The notes under the pieces: generated by a model
What the model was told of the DNA's origin: nothing
The model's input: only the letters and a program-made list of their open reading frames with translations
Database searches by the model: none
Shown: in pieces, positions 36,513 through 44,299 of the stretch
Layout of the letters: every line of letters begins with the position of its first letter
How positions within the stretch are numbered: position 1 is the first letter of the stretch
NCBI GenBank assembly: GCA_030427205.1
Contig: JAUHXC010000047.1
Span: forward strand, 17,540-81,539
Source of the DNA: a bacterium
GTDB taxonomy: Bacteria > Myxococcota_A > Bradymonadia > UBA7976 > UBA1532
Direction: 5' to 3'
DNA: 64,000 nt
Position numbers and translations under genes: made by a program

Positions 36513-37261
36513 CCGGGCTCTCCCTCGTCGGTGTGGGCGGCGGGCGCGGCGCCGAACAGGCCGCGCAGCCAGCGGCCGAGTCGGCGCAGCGGGCCGCTGC
36601 GATCGGGCGGCCGCGGCGCGACGATCAGATCGCCGCGGCGGCCGTCGAAGATCGCGCCGCGCTCGTAGAGGGTCGCCCAGCCGTCCATCGGATCGGGCTC
36701 GGCGGTGACCGTCTCGCCGTCTTCGGCGCGCACGGTCCACGGGGGCGGGCCGTCGACTTCGACGAAGACGTCGCCGTCGATGTGCCAGCGCCCGCCGGCC
36801 CAGGGCTCGCCGTCGCGCCAGAAGTACATCGGCACCGCCTGGCCCCGCAACCGGCGGAAGTTGGTGAGCTGAGCGGCGTCGAAGCGGTCGAGCCCGTCGA
36901 GGCCGGCGCGGTGCTCCCAGTGGTGGGTCAGCTCGTGCAGGATGGTCTCTTCGAGCTCGTAGGGCCAGTCGAAGTCGACCGCCCGGGCGGCCATCTCGAC
37001 GAACGAGCCGAACCAGATGTGCAGCACGCTCTGGCGATCGCCCGGCCGGTAGTCGCCGCTGGCTGCCAGCGCGTCTTCGAGCGGGCCGAAGGCCGACTCG
37101 CACGCCCCGAGGAAGAAGACCGACTCGTACTCCGGATCGGGCTCGGCCTCGGGGTGGATCAGCAGGATGGCCCCGTCGCGGAAGTGATCGGGGATCGCGT
37201 CCCAGACCGCTTCGGCCTCGGCGCGGAAACCCTCCATCTCCAACGGGGGTCGGTCACTCAT
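36509..37261 (-). CDS. Putative zincin-type metallopeptidase
   Basis: 250 aa, soluble. The key motif is ETILHELTHHWEHRAGLDGLD, containing HExxH with a further His and Asp as in minimal zincins. Its N-terminal part (about 1-100) is acidic and the C-terminal part mostly beta with an Arg-rich end. The general form recalls the small PF06262-like zincins but is longer. Substrate is unknown. It is the middle gene of a three-gene overlapping operon. Confidence 0.72.
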   Translation of the reverse strand: MSDRPPLEMEGFRAEAEAVWDAIPDHFRDGAILLIHPEAEPDPEYESVFFLGACESAFGPLEDALAASGDYRPGDRQSVLHIWFGSFVEMAARAVDFDWPYELEETILHELTHHWEHRAGLDGLDRFDAAQLTNFRRLRGQAVPMYFWRDGEPWAGGRWHIDGDVFVEVDGPPPWTVRAEDGETVTAEPDPMDGWATLYERGAIFDGRRGDLIVAPRPPDRSGPLRRLGRWLRGLFGAAPAAHTDEGEPG

Positions 37262-38321
37262 CGGCGCTCTCCCCTGCCCCTCGATCGGCGCGCCCGCCGG
37301 CGCCCCGATCGTCGTCGTCCCGCGGATCGACCAGCCCGCTCTCGACCCGGCGCACGGTCTTGAGCGGGTGCACCCAGTACCAGGCCATCGCCACCAGCTC
37401 GCGGAAGATGTAGTACGGCTTGCCGAGCAGCGGCAGCGGCTCGACGGCGGGCACGGTGTAGGCCCGCAGCCCTTGCCGGGCGCAGGCGAGCTTGATGCGG
37501 GCGCAGTGGTAGTCGTGGCTGACCATCAAGACCCGGCCCCAGCCGCGCTCGCGGGCCAGCGCGGCGGCGGCGGCCACCGTCGCGGCGGTATTGATCCCCT
37601 GCTCGTCGAGCACGATCGCCGTCGGCGGTACGCCGTCGGCGAGCGCCATGCGACGCATCGCCTCGGGCTCGCTGATCGGCGCCTGGGGGCCGTGTCCGCC
37701 GGAGAAGACGAGCGTCGGCGCCAGCCCGCGGCGGTAGAGGTCGAGGGCGGTGCGGGTCCGATCCCGCAGGGCGTCGCTCGGGCGTCCGTCGGACCAGACC
37801 GCCGCGCCGAAGACCACGATGGCGTCCGCCGGGCGGGCGTAGTCGGTGACGGCGATGCTGCCCACCAGCCCGCCGACCCACAGCCCCACGGCGAGGCCAT
37901 GCCGGACGCCGTGGGCCCACCACCGGGCGCTCTCCGCGCTCGGCGGCCGCAGCGCCCAGGTCGAGATCGCCAGCGCACACAGCGCGCTCAACGGCACCGA
38001 CAGAACGGTGCGGATGGCGCCGTCGGCGAGGGCCCGATAGTAGCCCACGACGTCGGCCACGCAGGCCAGCGCGACGGCGATCAGCACCGCCCGGGCCGCG
38101 GTGCGCCATCGACCGCGCCACCAGGGCCAACCCAAGACCGCCAGCGCGAAGAGCGCGACCACCAGGCCGCCCCAGCGGCCGTCGACCGCCAGCCCGAGCC
38201 ACAGCCAGTTGGCGTCGAGGGCCGGGTGGACCAACCCCAGGGCCAGGTTGATCACGCCGAACGCGGCGACGACGCGCACGAAGGCGTCGAGCAGCGGGCG
38301 GGGGCGCAGGAGGGCTTTCAC
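37254..38321 (-). CDS. YdcF/ElyC (DUF218) family membrane protein
   Basis: 355 aa from GTG 38321; the frame upstream of this is Arg-rich and lies in the divergent intergenic region. Five or so N-terminal membrane helices precede a DUF218 domain with ADAIVVFGAAVW, ALRDRTRTALDLYRRGLAPT and VLMVSHDYHCARI. Related proteins act in envelope polysaccharide or peptidoglycan carrier metabolism. It overlaps the zincin gene by 8 nt. Confidence 0.88.
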   Translation of the reverse strand: MKALLRPRPLLDAFVRVVAAFGVINLALGLVHPALDANWLWLGLAVDGRWGGLVVALFALAVLGWPWWRGRWRTAARAVLIAVALACVADVVGYYRALADGAIRTVLSVPLSALCALAISTWALRPPSAESARWWAHGVRHGLAVGLWVGGLVGSIAVTDYARPADAIVVFGAAVWSDGRPSDALRDRTRTALDLYRRGLAPTLVFSGGHGPQAPISEPEAMRRMALADGVPPTAIVLDEQGINTAATVAAAAALARERGWGRVLMVSHDYHCARIKLACARQGLRAYTVPAVEPLPLLGKPYYIFRELVAMAWYWVHPLKTVRRVESGLVDPRDDDDRGAGGRADRGAGESADE

Positions 38322-38435
38322 GCACCCGTCATACCGGAGGCGTGGGCTGGAATCACGGCTCCTGCGCCGTGGCCGCAGGGCCGGGCGTGAGAGCCGCGCG
38401 TCGACGCCCGGCGAGCCGCGGTGTAGAGTCGCGGC

Positions 38436-38852
38436 ATGCACGAGACCGATCCCTGCCCCTGCGGCGGCGGCGTCTACGCCGACTGCTGCGGCCGGTTTTT
38501 GAGCGGCGCCGCGCACGCGCCGACCGCCGAAGCCCTCATGCGCGCCCGCTTCACCGCTTATTCACGGGGTGAATACGCCTATCTGTCGGCGACGGGGCCG
38601 GGCATGACCGATCCGGCGGCCATCGCCCGCAGCGCCGGTCAGACCCGCTGGACGCGGCTCGAGGTGCTGCGTACCGAGGCCGGCGGGCCCGATGACGAGA
38701 CGGGCATCGTCGAGTTCGTGGCCCATTCGCGGCGGGCCGGGCGGGCGCAGCGGCTGCACGAGATCTCGCGCTTCGAGCGGCGCAACGGCCGCTGGCGCTA
38801 TATCGACGGTGAGATCAAAGCCGCGGGGCGTCGGCGCACGCGGCGCAAGTAG
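38436..38852 (+). CDS. ychJ: YchJ-family (UPF0225) SEC-C-type protein
   Basis: 138 aa. The N-terminal zinc-binding motif is CPCGGGVYADCCGRFL, followed by the typical EALMRARFTAYSRGEYAYL and the closing block FERRNGRWRYIDGE. The function of this family is not established. The single gene is divergent from the YdcF operon. Confidence 0.93.
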   Translation: MHETDPCPCGGGVYADCCGRFLSGAAHAPTAEALMRARFTAYSRGEYAYLSATGPGMTDPAAIARSAGQTRWTRLEVLRTEAGGPDDETGIVEFVAHSRRAGRAQRLHEISRFERRNGRWRYIDGEIKAAGRRRTRRK

Positions 38853-38935
38853 ACCCGCGGGCGGCGGCTGACGGCAGTGGTCGAAGGGAAAGGGTCGCGA
38901 GCGCGGGCCGGTGACTGTCACATGACCTGGAACAC

Positions 38936-39065
38936 GGAAGGCTCACTGAACTCGCCGGGGGAACACCCCCTCAGTCGCGTGCGGAACCGCGATTGGCGAG
39001 GTTGAACCAGGCCGCCGCGACTGAGGGGGTGTTCCCCCGAAAGCGACGTTCTGAAACAGCCTTCC
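38936..39065. repeat. Long inverted repeat (MITE/REP-like) in an intergenic space
   Basis: Two perfect 23-nt arms, 38957-38979 and 39016-39038 (core CACCCCCTCAGTCGCG), flank a 36-nt spacer. A second pair of 8-nt arms (GGAAGGCT 38936-38943, AGCCTTCC 39058-39065) encloses them. The region 38853-39233 has no supportable gene. The symmetry suggests a non-autonomous mobile element or REP-type hairpin, not a terminator, since no T-run follows. Confidence 0.72.
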
Positions 39066-39233
39066 TTGTGCTGCGGTGCGTCGGGAAGCTCCAGGACGGC
39101 GCAACGCCGTCCGCTCGGCACGAAGCCGAAGTTCAGACCTGATCGACCCGCAACTCGCTCGTCGGGTGTATCACGCGTTCCGGCGGCGGGCAACGGTGAA
39201 TCCGGCCCGCGCGAAGAACGCCCGCATGCCCGG

Positions 39234-39881
39234 TCAGGGGCCCGGCCCGGCGGAGCCGTCGAGCGGCCCGACGTCCCCCAGGTCGAAGCGCGCCGGGCCG
39301 TAGGGGGACTCACCGGTGGTGCGCAGCCACAGGGTCCAGTCGTATTCACCGCTGCTCACCCGGACGGTGCCCTCGCGGGGTCGCGGATCGGGTTCGAGCG
39401 ACTCGGCCTGCTCGCCGCCCGGCAGCATCGCCCCGCCCCCGCCGCCGTGGCCGACCAGGGGCACGGTCAGCTCCGAGAGCGCGCTGCTGAAGACCGTCTC
39501 GGGGAACCGCGCCCGCGCGCCGACCACCCGGCCCTCGCGGGTCGCGAAGGTGACCTCGGTGCCGGCGGGACTGCGCCAGCCGTCGCCGACCACGGTCCAG
39601 CCCCGGGGCACCATCCGCTCGATCCACTCGGCGTCGCGCCCGAAGAGCCCGGTGCGCTCGGCGTCGATGACGGCCGTCGGCGTCGCGCCATGGTCCGGCG
39701 GGATCGGCGTCGGCGGCGCGACCGGCGTCGGGGCCGCCGGCGTCTCGGCCGGCGCGGTCGGGGCGTCGTCGATCGCAGGCGTCGAGACCGGCGGCGGCGC
39801 AGGCGTCGGCGTCGCGCTCAGGTAGAAGGCGACCAGCCCCGCGACGGCGAGGGCCAGAACCACCGCCAGGGCCCGGTTCAT
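39234..39881 (-). CDS. Membrane-anchored Pro-rich protein of unknown function
   Basis: 215 aa from ATG 39881. An N-terminal helix (RALAVVLALAVAGLVAFYL) is followed by a Pro/Thr/Ala linker (about 25-70) and a beta-rich domain (about 75-210) with WTVVGDGWRSPAGTEVTFAT and a GHGGGGG loop. I recognise no family. It is the third gene of an operon with a PiT-like carrier and a chelatase; the start overlaps the chelatase stop (ATGA). Confidence 0.68.
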   Translation of the reverse strand: MNRALAVVLALAVAGLVAFYLSATPTPAPPPVSTPAIDDAPTAPAETPAAPTPVAPPTPIPPDHGATPTAVIDAERTGLFGRDAEWIERMVPRGWTVVGDGWRSPAGTEVTFATREGRVVGARARFPETVFSSALSELTVPLVGHGGGGGAMLPGGEQAESLEPDPRPREGTVRVSSGEYDWTLWLRTTGESPYGPARFDLGDVGPLDGSAGPGP

Positions 39882-40249
39882 GACGGCGTCTCGTCTTCGG
39901 CGATGGCGCACAGCGCGTCGAGCACCAGCGGATGCTCGCCGAGCGCCGGCAAGAGCTCGATCCGCACGCCCGGGTGCCGCGCGCGAAGCGCCTCGAGGGA
40001 CGGCGCGATGTCGTGGTCGACGTGCCCGCCGCTCGACATGAACAGCGGCAGGATCCGCACCCGGGTCACCCCGTCGGCGACGGCCGCGTCGACCGCGCTG
40101 GGGATGTCGGGCGGGCAGAGTTCCATGAAGGCGATGTGCACCGCGTCGGGCCCCAGGCGGGCCTGCATCCGGGCGCAGAGGGCGTCGAGCGGCGCACGCC
40201 AGGCGGGTCGCCGGCTGCCGTGTCCCACGAGCAGGAGCCGCTCGCTCAC
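39878..40249 (-). CDS. CbiX/SirB-type small chelatase
   Basis: 123 aa from GTG 40249, which overlaps the upstream carrier gene by GTGA. The fold is a single class II chelatase half: LLLVGHGSRRP with the first His, MELCPPDIPSAVDAAVADG, and the metal-site LPLFMSSGGHVDHDI. Family members insert Co2+, Ni2+ or Fe2+ into sirohydrochlorin. The larger open frame that contains it is a shadow outside these limits. No tetrapyrrole genes are adjacent. Confidence 0.9.
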   Translation of the reverse strand: MSERLLLVGHGSRRPAWRAPLDALCARMQARLGPDAVHIAFMELCPPDIPSAVDAAVADGVTRVRILPLFMSSGGHVDHDIAPSLEALRARHPGVRIELLPALGEHPLVLDALCAIAEDETPS

Positions 40250-41355
40250 GCGGAGAACAGCGCGTCGCGGATGACCGGGTTGATGGCGGCGGCGATGATC
40301 AGCGCCACGACGAAGCCGATGGTCACGTAGACGAGGTCCTTGGTGACCAGCTTGAGCGCGAAGCCGATGCTGCGCTCTTCCCGGCCCGCGTTGCGCAGCG
40401 CCATGGCGATCTCGCGGCCGGCGAGCAGACCGACGAAGACCCAGGTGGTGCTCATGGGCACCTTGGACTTGATCTTGAAGATGTACAGGATGACCGCATA
40501 GATCAGGTTGATCATCGTGGCGGCGCGCACGTCGACCACGTCGGCCTTCTCGTCGACGACCTCCTGCACCTTCTCGCCGCCCATGCGCAGCAGGATGCCC
40601 AGCCCGACGAAGATCACCCCGGCGAAGGCGATGAACTGCGTCCCCGACAGCGAGCGCGGCAGGTACACCGCGATGTTGGCGGCGTCCTGCATCAACCACA
40701 CCGACCACAACGCGCCGGCCGAGACCCACTGCAGCACCCGCCACGCGGGGTGCGCTTCGCCGACGAAGCGCTTCTTCATCAGCGGCCCGAACGCGAACCA
40801 GACCGCGATGGCGGCGACGAAGGCGATGCCGTAGCCGCTGACGCTCTTGAGCGTCACCGCCATGATGCCGCTGCCCGAGGTCGCGAAGCACGAGAGCAGC
40901 AGGAAGGTCGTCGAGACCGGCATGCGCAGCCGGGTGAGGATGAGCAGGAAGATCGGCGCGGCGATGTGCAGGAACTGGAACGACGTCGGCGCCGTCTCGA
41001 AGCCCTTGGCCAGCAGCCGCTGGTGGCTGACGTCGCCGTCGTAGGCCCACCAGCTGTAGCCCACCGTGGCCAGGAAGAGCCCGCCGACGAAGAGCCACAA
41101 GAGCCACCAGGGCGTGCCCTTGTTGGACGCGATGAAGGTGCCCAGGGTCTGGATGCTGTCGTTGGCCACCGCCGAGTAGCCGGCGATGGCGAAGCCGACC
41201 CACATCGCGATGTGCGGCGTCTGATAGGTCAGCGCGGCGACGATGAAGCACAGGCCGAGCATGATCAGGAACGTGCGCTCGCGGACGGCGAACTGCAGGA
41301 ACAGCTCGGAGATCCGGCGGGGGTCGTCCTGCTGCGCGAGAGCGGGGTCGGCCAT
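40246..41355 (-). CDS. PiT-family-like inorganic ion carrier
   Basis: 369 aa with about ten membrane helices. Two inverted-repeat signatures of phosphate permeases are visible: AIAGYSAVANDSIQTLGTFI in the N-half, and MPVSTTFLLLSCFATSGSG and VPMSTTWVFVGLLAGREIA around the mid and C-half. Phosphate is the usual substrate, but the departure from the canonical GANDVAN motif and the coupled chelatase leave room for a metal-phosphate complex or another anion. Confidence 0.82.
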   Translation of the reverse strand: MADPALAQQDDPRRISELFLQFAVRERTFLIMLGLCFIVAALTYQTPHIAMWVGFAIAGYSAVANDSIQTLGTFIASNKGTPWWLLWLFVGGLFLATVGYSWWAYDGDVSHQRLLAKGFETAPTSFQFLHIAAPIFLLILTRLRMPVSTTFLLLSCFATSGSGIMAVTLKSVSGYGIAFVAAIAVWFAFGPLMKKRFVGEAHPAWRVLQWVSAGALWSVWLMQDAANIAVYLPRSLSGTQFIAFAGVIFVGLGILLRMGGEKVQEVVDEKADVVDVRAATMINLIYAVILYIFKIKSKVPMSTTWVFVGLLAGREIAMALRNAGREERSIGFALKLVTKDLVYVTIGFVVALIIAAAINPVIRDALFSA

Positions 41356-41472
41356 GGATGCGAGTCCTCGTGAGTTGGAGTCTCGCAGGCTCGATGCCTT
41401 GCGGGCATCGGCAGGTCAAGTGACGTTTGAGTGACGCCGCGGCGGGTCGACAGCGCAGGCGCGCGCCAAGTA

Positions 41473-42420
41473 TCAGTCGCGACACCAGGTATCGCTGTCG
41501 GGCGGGCTCATCTCGACGGCGTAGGCCGCCATCAGGCCCGGCAGCTCGTCGCGCAGCTCGGCGCAGCTGATCTCGCCATCGTCGTCGGCGTCGATGTCGG
41601 GGGCGCCGTCGCGCCCGTCGATGCGCACCAGCGCGAAGCGGTTGCCGGCCATGTTGGGCACGACGTCGCCCGACGCGCACAGCTCGGTGCTCGTCGCCAG
41701 GATGGCCTTGTCGGTGCCGCTCGCCGCGTCGCCGACGATCGTGCGCCCATTGACCACCCGGCCCTCGAGCGCGACGCGGACCCGCTGCGCGACGAAGACC
41801 TGACAGATGGGCGCCCCGTTGGCGGTGGTCACCGGCAGGGTGATCCCGGGGTTGCCGTCCTCGTCCTGGTCGACTATGCGCGGGTCGTCGGCGACGACCG
41901 GCAGATCGTCGGTATCGCTCAGGCCCTCGACGCCCCAGTAGTCGTAGATGGTATCGGCCAGGAAGAGCGCGCCGGCCTCGTCGCCGACGAGAAACCCGCC
42001 GGTATCGACCGCCGGGCTGGTATCGGGCACGACATCGGGCACGACGGTGAGGAAGCCGAAGGCCAGCGGGCTGAGCTCTTGACGGCAGACGCGGCTGCGC
42101 AGGGTCAACGCCGCGCGGCCCTCGCCGGAGGGGATCAGCTCGATGGCGTACCAGGTCCAGATGATGCTCTCGACGGGGTCGCCGGCGCCGATGAGGCAGT
42201 TGCGATCTTCGACGAAGAGCATCCACTGCCCGGACGGATCGCCGATCCGCGGCGGTGGCCCGGCGTCTTCGACGGGCCCGACGGTGGCGTCGGGCGGCGC
42301 GACGTCGGGGGCGAGCTGCGCGGGAAACAGCCCGTCGGCGCGCTCGACGCTGCAGCCGGCGAAGGCCGACGCCAGCAGCGCGGCGCCAAAGGCGGGCGCG
42401 GTGGCTCTCAAAAGCGCCAT
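41473..42420 (-). CDS. Lipoprotein with EF-hand-like calcium loop
   Basis: 315 aa from ATG 42420, overlapping the FadL-like gene by 13 nt. The lipobox ASAFAGC ends the signal peptide. The body is beta-rich with a repeated acidic pattern, and near the C-terminus carries an EF-hand-type loop (DIDADDDGEISCAEL). Several Cys suggest disulfides. No family recognised. The overlap implies it works with, or is made together with, the porin. Confidence 0.8.
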   Translation of the reverse strand: MALLRATAPAFGAALLASAFAGCSVERADGLFPAQLAPDVAPPDATVGPVEDAGPPPRIGDPSGQWMLFVEDRNCLIGAGDPVESIIWTWYAIELIPSGEGRAALTLRSRVCRQELSPLAFGFLTVVPDVVPDTSPAVDTGGFLVGDEAGALFLADTIYDYWGVEGLSDTDDLPVVADDPRIVDQDEDGNPGITLPVTTANGAPICQVFVAQRVRVALEGRVVNGRTIVGDAASGTDKAILATSTELCASGDVVPNMAGNRFALVRIDGRDGAPDIDADDDGEISCAELRDELPGLMAAYAVEMSPPDSDTWCRD

Positions 42421-43820
42421 GTGACATCCACCCCCGCCAGCAGGACATAGCCGCCGGCGGTGAAGCCGGGGAAGCCCGGGTTGCCGGTCTGCAGGCCCTG
42501 AGTCGCCGCCGCGGGCAGGCCCGGGGCGTCCTCGTCGCGATCGGCGGTCTCGTCGCACAGCTGCGAGACCCCGGGCGCGCAGTCGGGGTAGCTGTCGGCC
42601 AGCGCCTTGTGCGTCGTCGTCGAACGCAGCGCGTGCACCTGCACCGCGGCGTCGAGGGTGAAGGACTCCTCCCAGATCTCGAAGCTCTTGCCGCCGCCGG
42701 CCGAGAGCACCAGCCGGTCGGTGTCGATGTGGTTGCTGCGTCCGGTCTGCGGCGGCACCGGCGTGGGCAGCCAGCCGACACCGAAGCGCGCCGAGGCGTC
42801 GTCGCTCATGGGCATCTCGAAGCCGATGCGCCAGTTGAGGGTGTCGTCGAAGGTGGGATCGGCCGCCTCGGCGTGCTCGTCGAGGTAGCGGCTCCAGCCG
42901 AGCCAGGTGCCCTCGAGCGTCACCAGCCAGGTCTCGCCTTGCAGCGCCACCGAGCCCGCCAGCCGCGGCGGCGAATAGTGCTGGGCGACGGCCAGCGACT
43001 GCATCACCGGCTCGTCTTCGTTGCCGCCGAGCAGGATGAGGTTGGTCGCGTCGACCGACTGAAAGACCTCGTCCTGGAAGGTCAGCCCGATGCGCAACCA
43101 CGGCAACGGTTCGACGATCAACCCGGCGATCACCGCCTGCTCGAGGGTCTGGTCGATGCCGAAGTTGGCGTCGACGACCGAGGGGTCGGCCGCGTTCGGG
43201 GTGTAGATCTCGTTGACGGTGCGCACGGCGGGCAGCATCAGCAGGCCGACGCCCATCGAGAGCCAGGCCTCGTCGGCGTAGTACCAGCGGTAGGCCAGCC
43301 CGAGCGCGATCATCTCGCTGCGCAGCCGCCCGGAGAGCAGCCCGAAGCGCAGCTGGTTGTCGAAGTATTGCTCCCGCTCGTCGGCGAAGCGGGTGTCGAT
43401 GTTGGCGAAGCCCTCGAAGGGCATCCGCACCATCGCGCCGACCGCAAAGTCGGCGTCGAAGGGCAGCAGCGAGAAGCCGAGCGTCATGCCGCCGGTCACC
43501 CCGCTGCCGTCGGTATCGTCCCGCGGGTTGAGGCGTGCGCCGTAGCCCGGCGGGTCGTACCCCTCGGGCCGCGGCATCAGCAGGATGCTGGTCCGGTCGT
43601 AGGCCCCGTGCAGGCCCAGCCCGACGCTGGCCGGCCCGAGGGCGAGCCCGGCCGGGTTGTGAAACGTGGCGGCGTAGTCCTGGGTGACGGCCCCCACCGC
43701 CCCGCCGAGCCCCTGGGCGCGGGCGCCGGCGCCGAAGGTCTCGAACAGGTTGGCCTGAGCCGGGGTGAGCCCGACGCCCGAACACAACAGCGCGCTGACA
43801 GCGAATGCGAACCGCCGCAC
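42408..43820 (-). CDS. FadL/TodX (OMPP1)-family outer membrane transporter
   Basis: 470 aa from GTG 43820 with GGAGG ahead of it. The signal peptide ends TPAQA and the mature N-terminus begins NLFETFGAGARAQGLGGAVG, then TFHNPAGLAL, the hallmark NPAG motif of the family. The rest is a 14-strand-type barrel ending in Phe (VDVTWRF). The family takes up long-chain fatty acids and hydrocarbons. The alkB gene elsewhere in the window fits such substrates, but the two are not linked. Confidence 0.92.
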   Translation of the reverse strand: MRRFAFAVSALLCSGVGLTPAQANLFETFGAGARAQGLGGAVGAVTQDYAATFHNPAGLALGPASVGLGLHGAYDRTSILLMPRPEGYDPPGYGARLNPRDDTDGSGVTGGMTLGFSLLPFDADFAVGAMVRMPFEGFANIDTRFADEREQYFDNQLRFGLLSGRLRSEMIALGLAYRWYYADEAWLSMGVGLLMLPAVRTVNEIYTPNAADPSVVDANFGIDQTLEQAVIAGLIVEPLPWLRIGLTFQDEVFQSVDATNLILLGGNEDEPVMQSLAVAQHYSPPRLAGSVALQGETWLVTLEGTWLGWSRYLDEHAEAADPTFDDTLNWRIGFEMPMSDDASARFGVGWLPTPVPPQTGRSNHIDTDRLVLSAGGGKSFEIWEESFTLDAAVQVHALRSTTTHKALADSYPDCAPGVSQLCDETADRDEDAPGLPAAATQGLQTGNPGFPGFTAGGYVLLAGVDVTWRF

Positions 43821-43894
43821 GGCACCTCCGATGATGCGATCACGGGTCTCTCACCTACCACGACTCGGATCGGCAGGACAGGGCCCGGTGGACG

Positions 43895-44299
43895 TCAGGG
43901 CTCGAGGATCAAGCGGAAGCGCGGCGAGGTGGCGGTCTGGCTCGGCCCCTGAGGCGCCGGGGTGAGACCGTGCTCGATGAGGCGGAACCGCGGGGACGCC
44001 GCCGCGCCGCAGCCGACGCAGAGTTCGGGCGCGCGGGCTCGCTGCGCGCTCGGCCGGGCGTCGGGCTCGGCGTCGGGCGCAGCGTCCGGCGGTTCGACAT
44101 CGGGCGCGGCGTCGCCCGGCCCCATGTCTTTCGTCTCGACGCCGCGATCGGGCGTCGCGTCGGCCAGCGTCATGTCAGCCGACAGGCCCATGTCGGTCAC
44201 CGGCTCGTCGTCCGCCGGGCAGCCGCTGAGCAACAGGCCGAGGCACAGCGCCGAGATCCGGCCCAGCGCTCGAGTGCAGATGGCATGCATCGGCTTCAC
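43895..44299 (-). CDS. Small lipoprotein with Asp/Pro linker and repeated C-terminal motif
   Basis: 134 aa. Lipobox LLLSGC near residue 27 is followed by an acidic linker (DAAPDVEPPDAAPDAEPDA). The last 40 residues carry the segment SPRFRLI twice (ASPRFRLIEHG and TSPRFRLILEP), with a CVGCG before the first. ATG 44299 overlaps the stop of the collagen-like gene (ATGA). Function unknown. Confidence 0.72.
   Translation of the reverse strand: MKPMHAICTRALGRISALCLGLLLSGCPADDEPVTDMGLSADMTLADATPDRGVETKDMGPGDAAPDVEPPDAAPDAEPDARPSAQRARAPELCVGCGAAASPRFRLIEHGLTPAPQGPSQTATSPRFRLILEP

Noticed and set aside
38918..39349. A 143-codon minus-strand gene across the inverted repeat
   Set aside because: The frame is formed by the repeat arms and antisense of the 39234 gene, with no RBS or domain.
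39878..42781. A single 967-codon protein ending in a chelatase domain
   Set aside because: Only the last 123 codons have a family; the remainder is antisense-phase shadow of the carrier, lipoprotein and porin genes. GTG 40249 is the real start.
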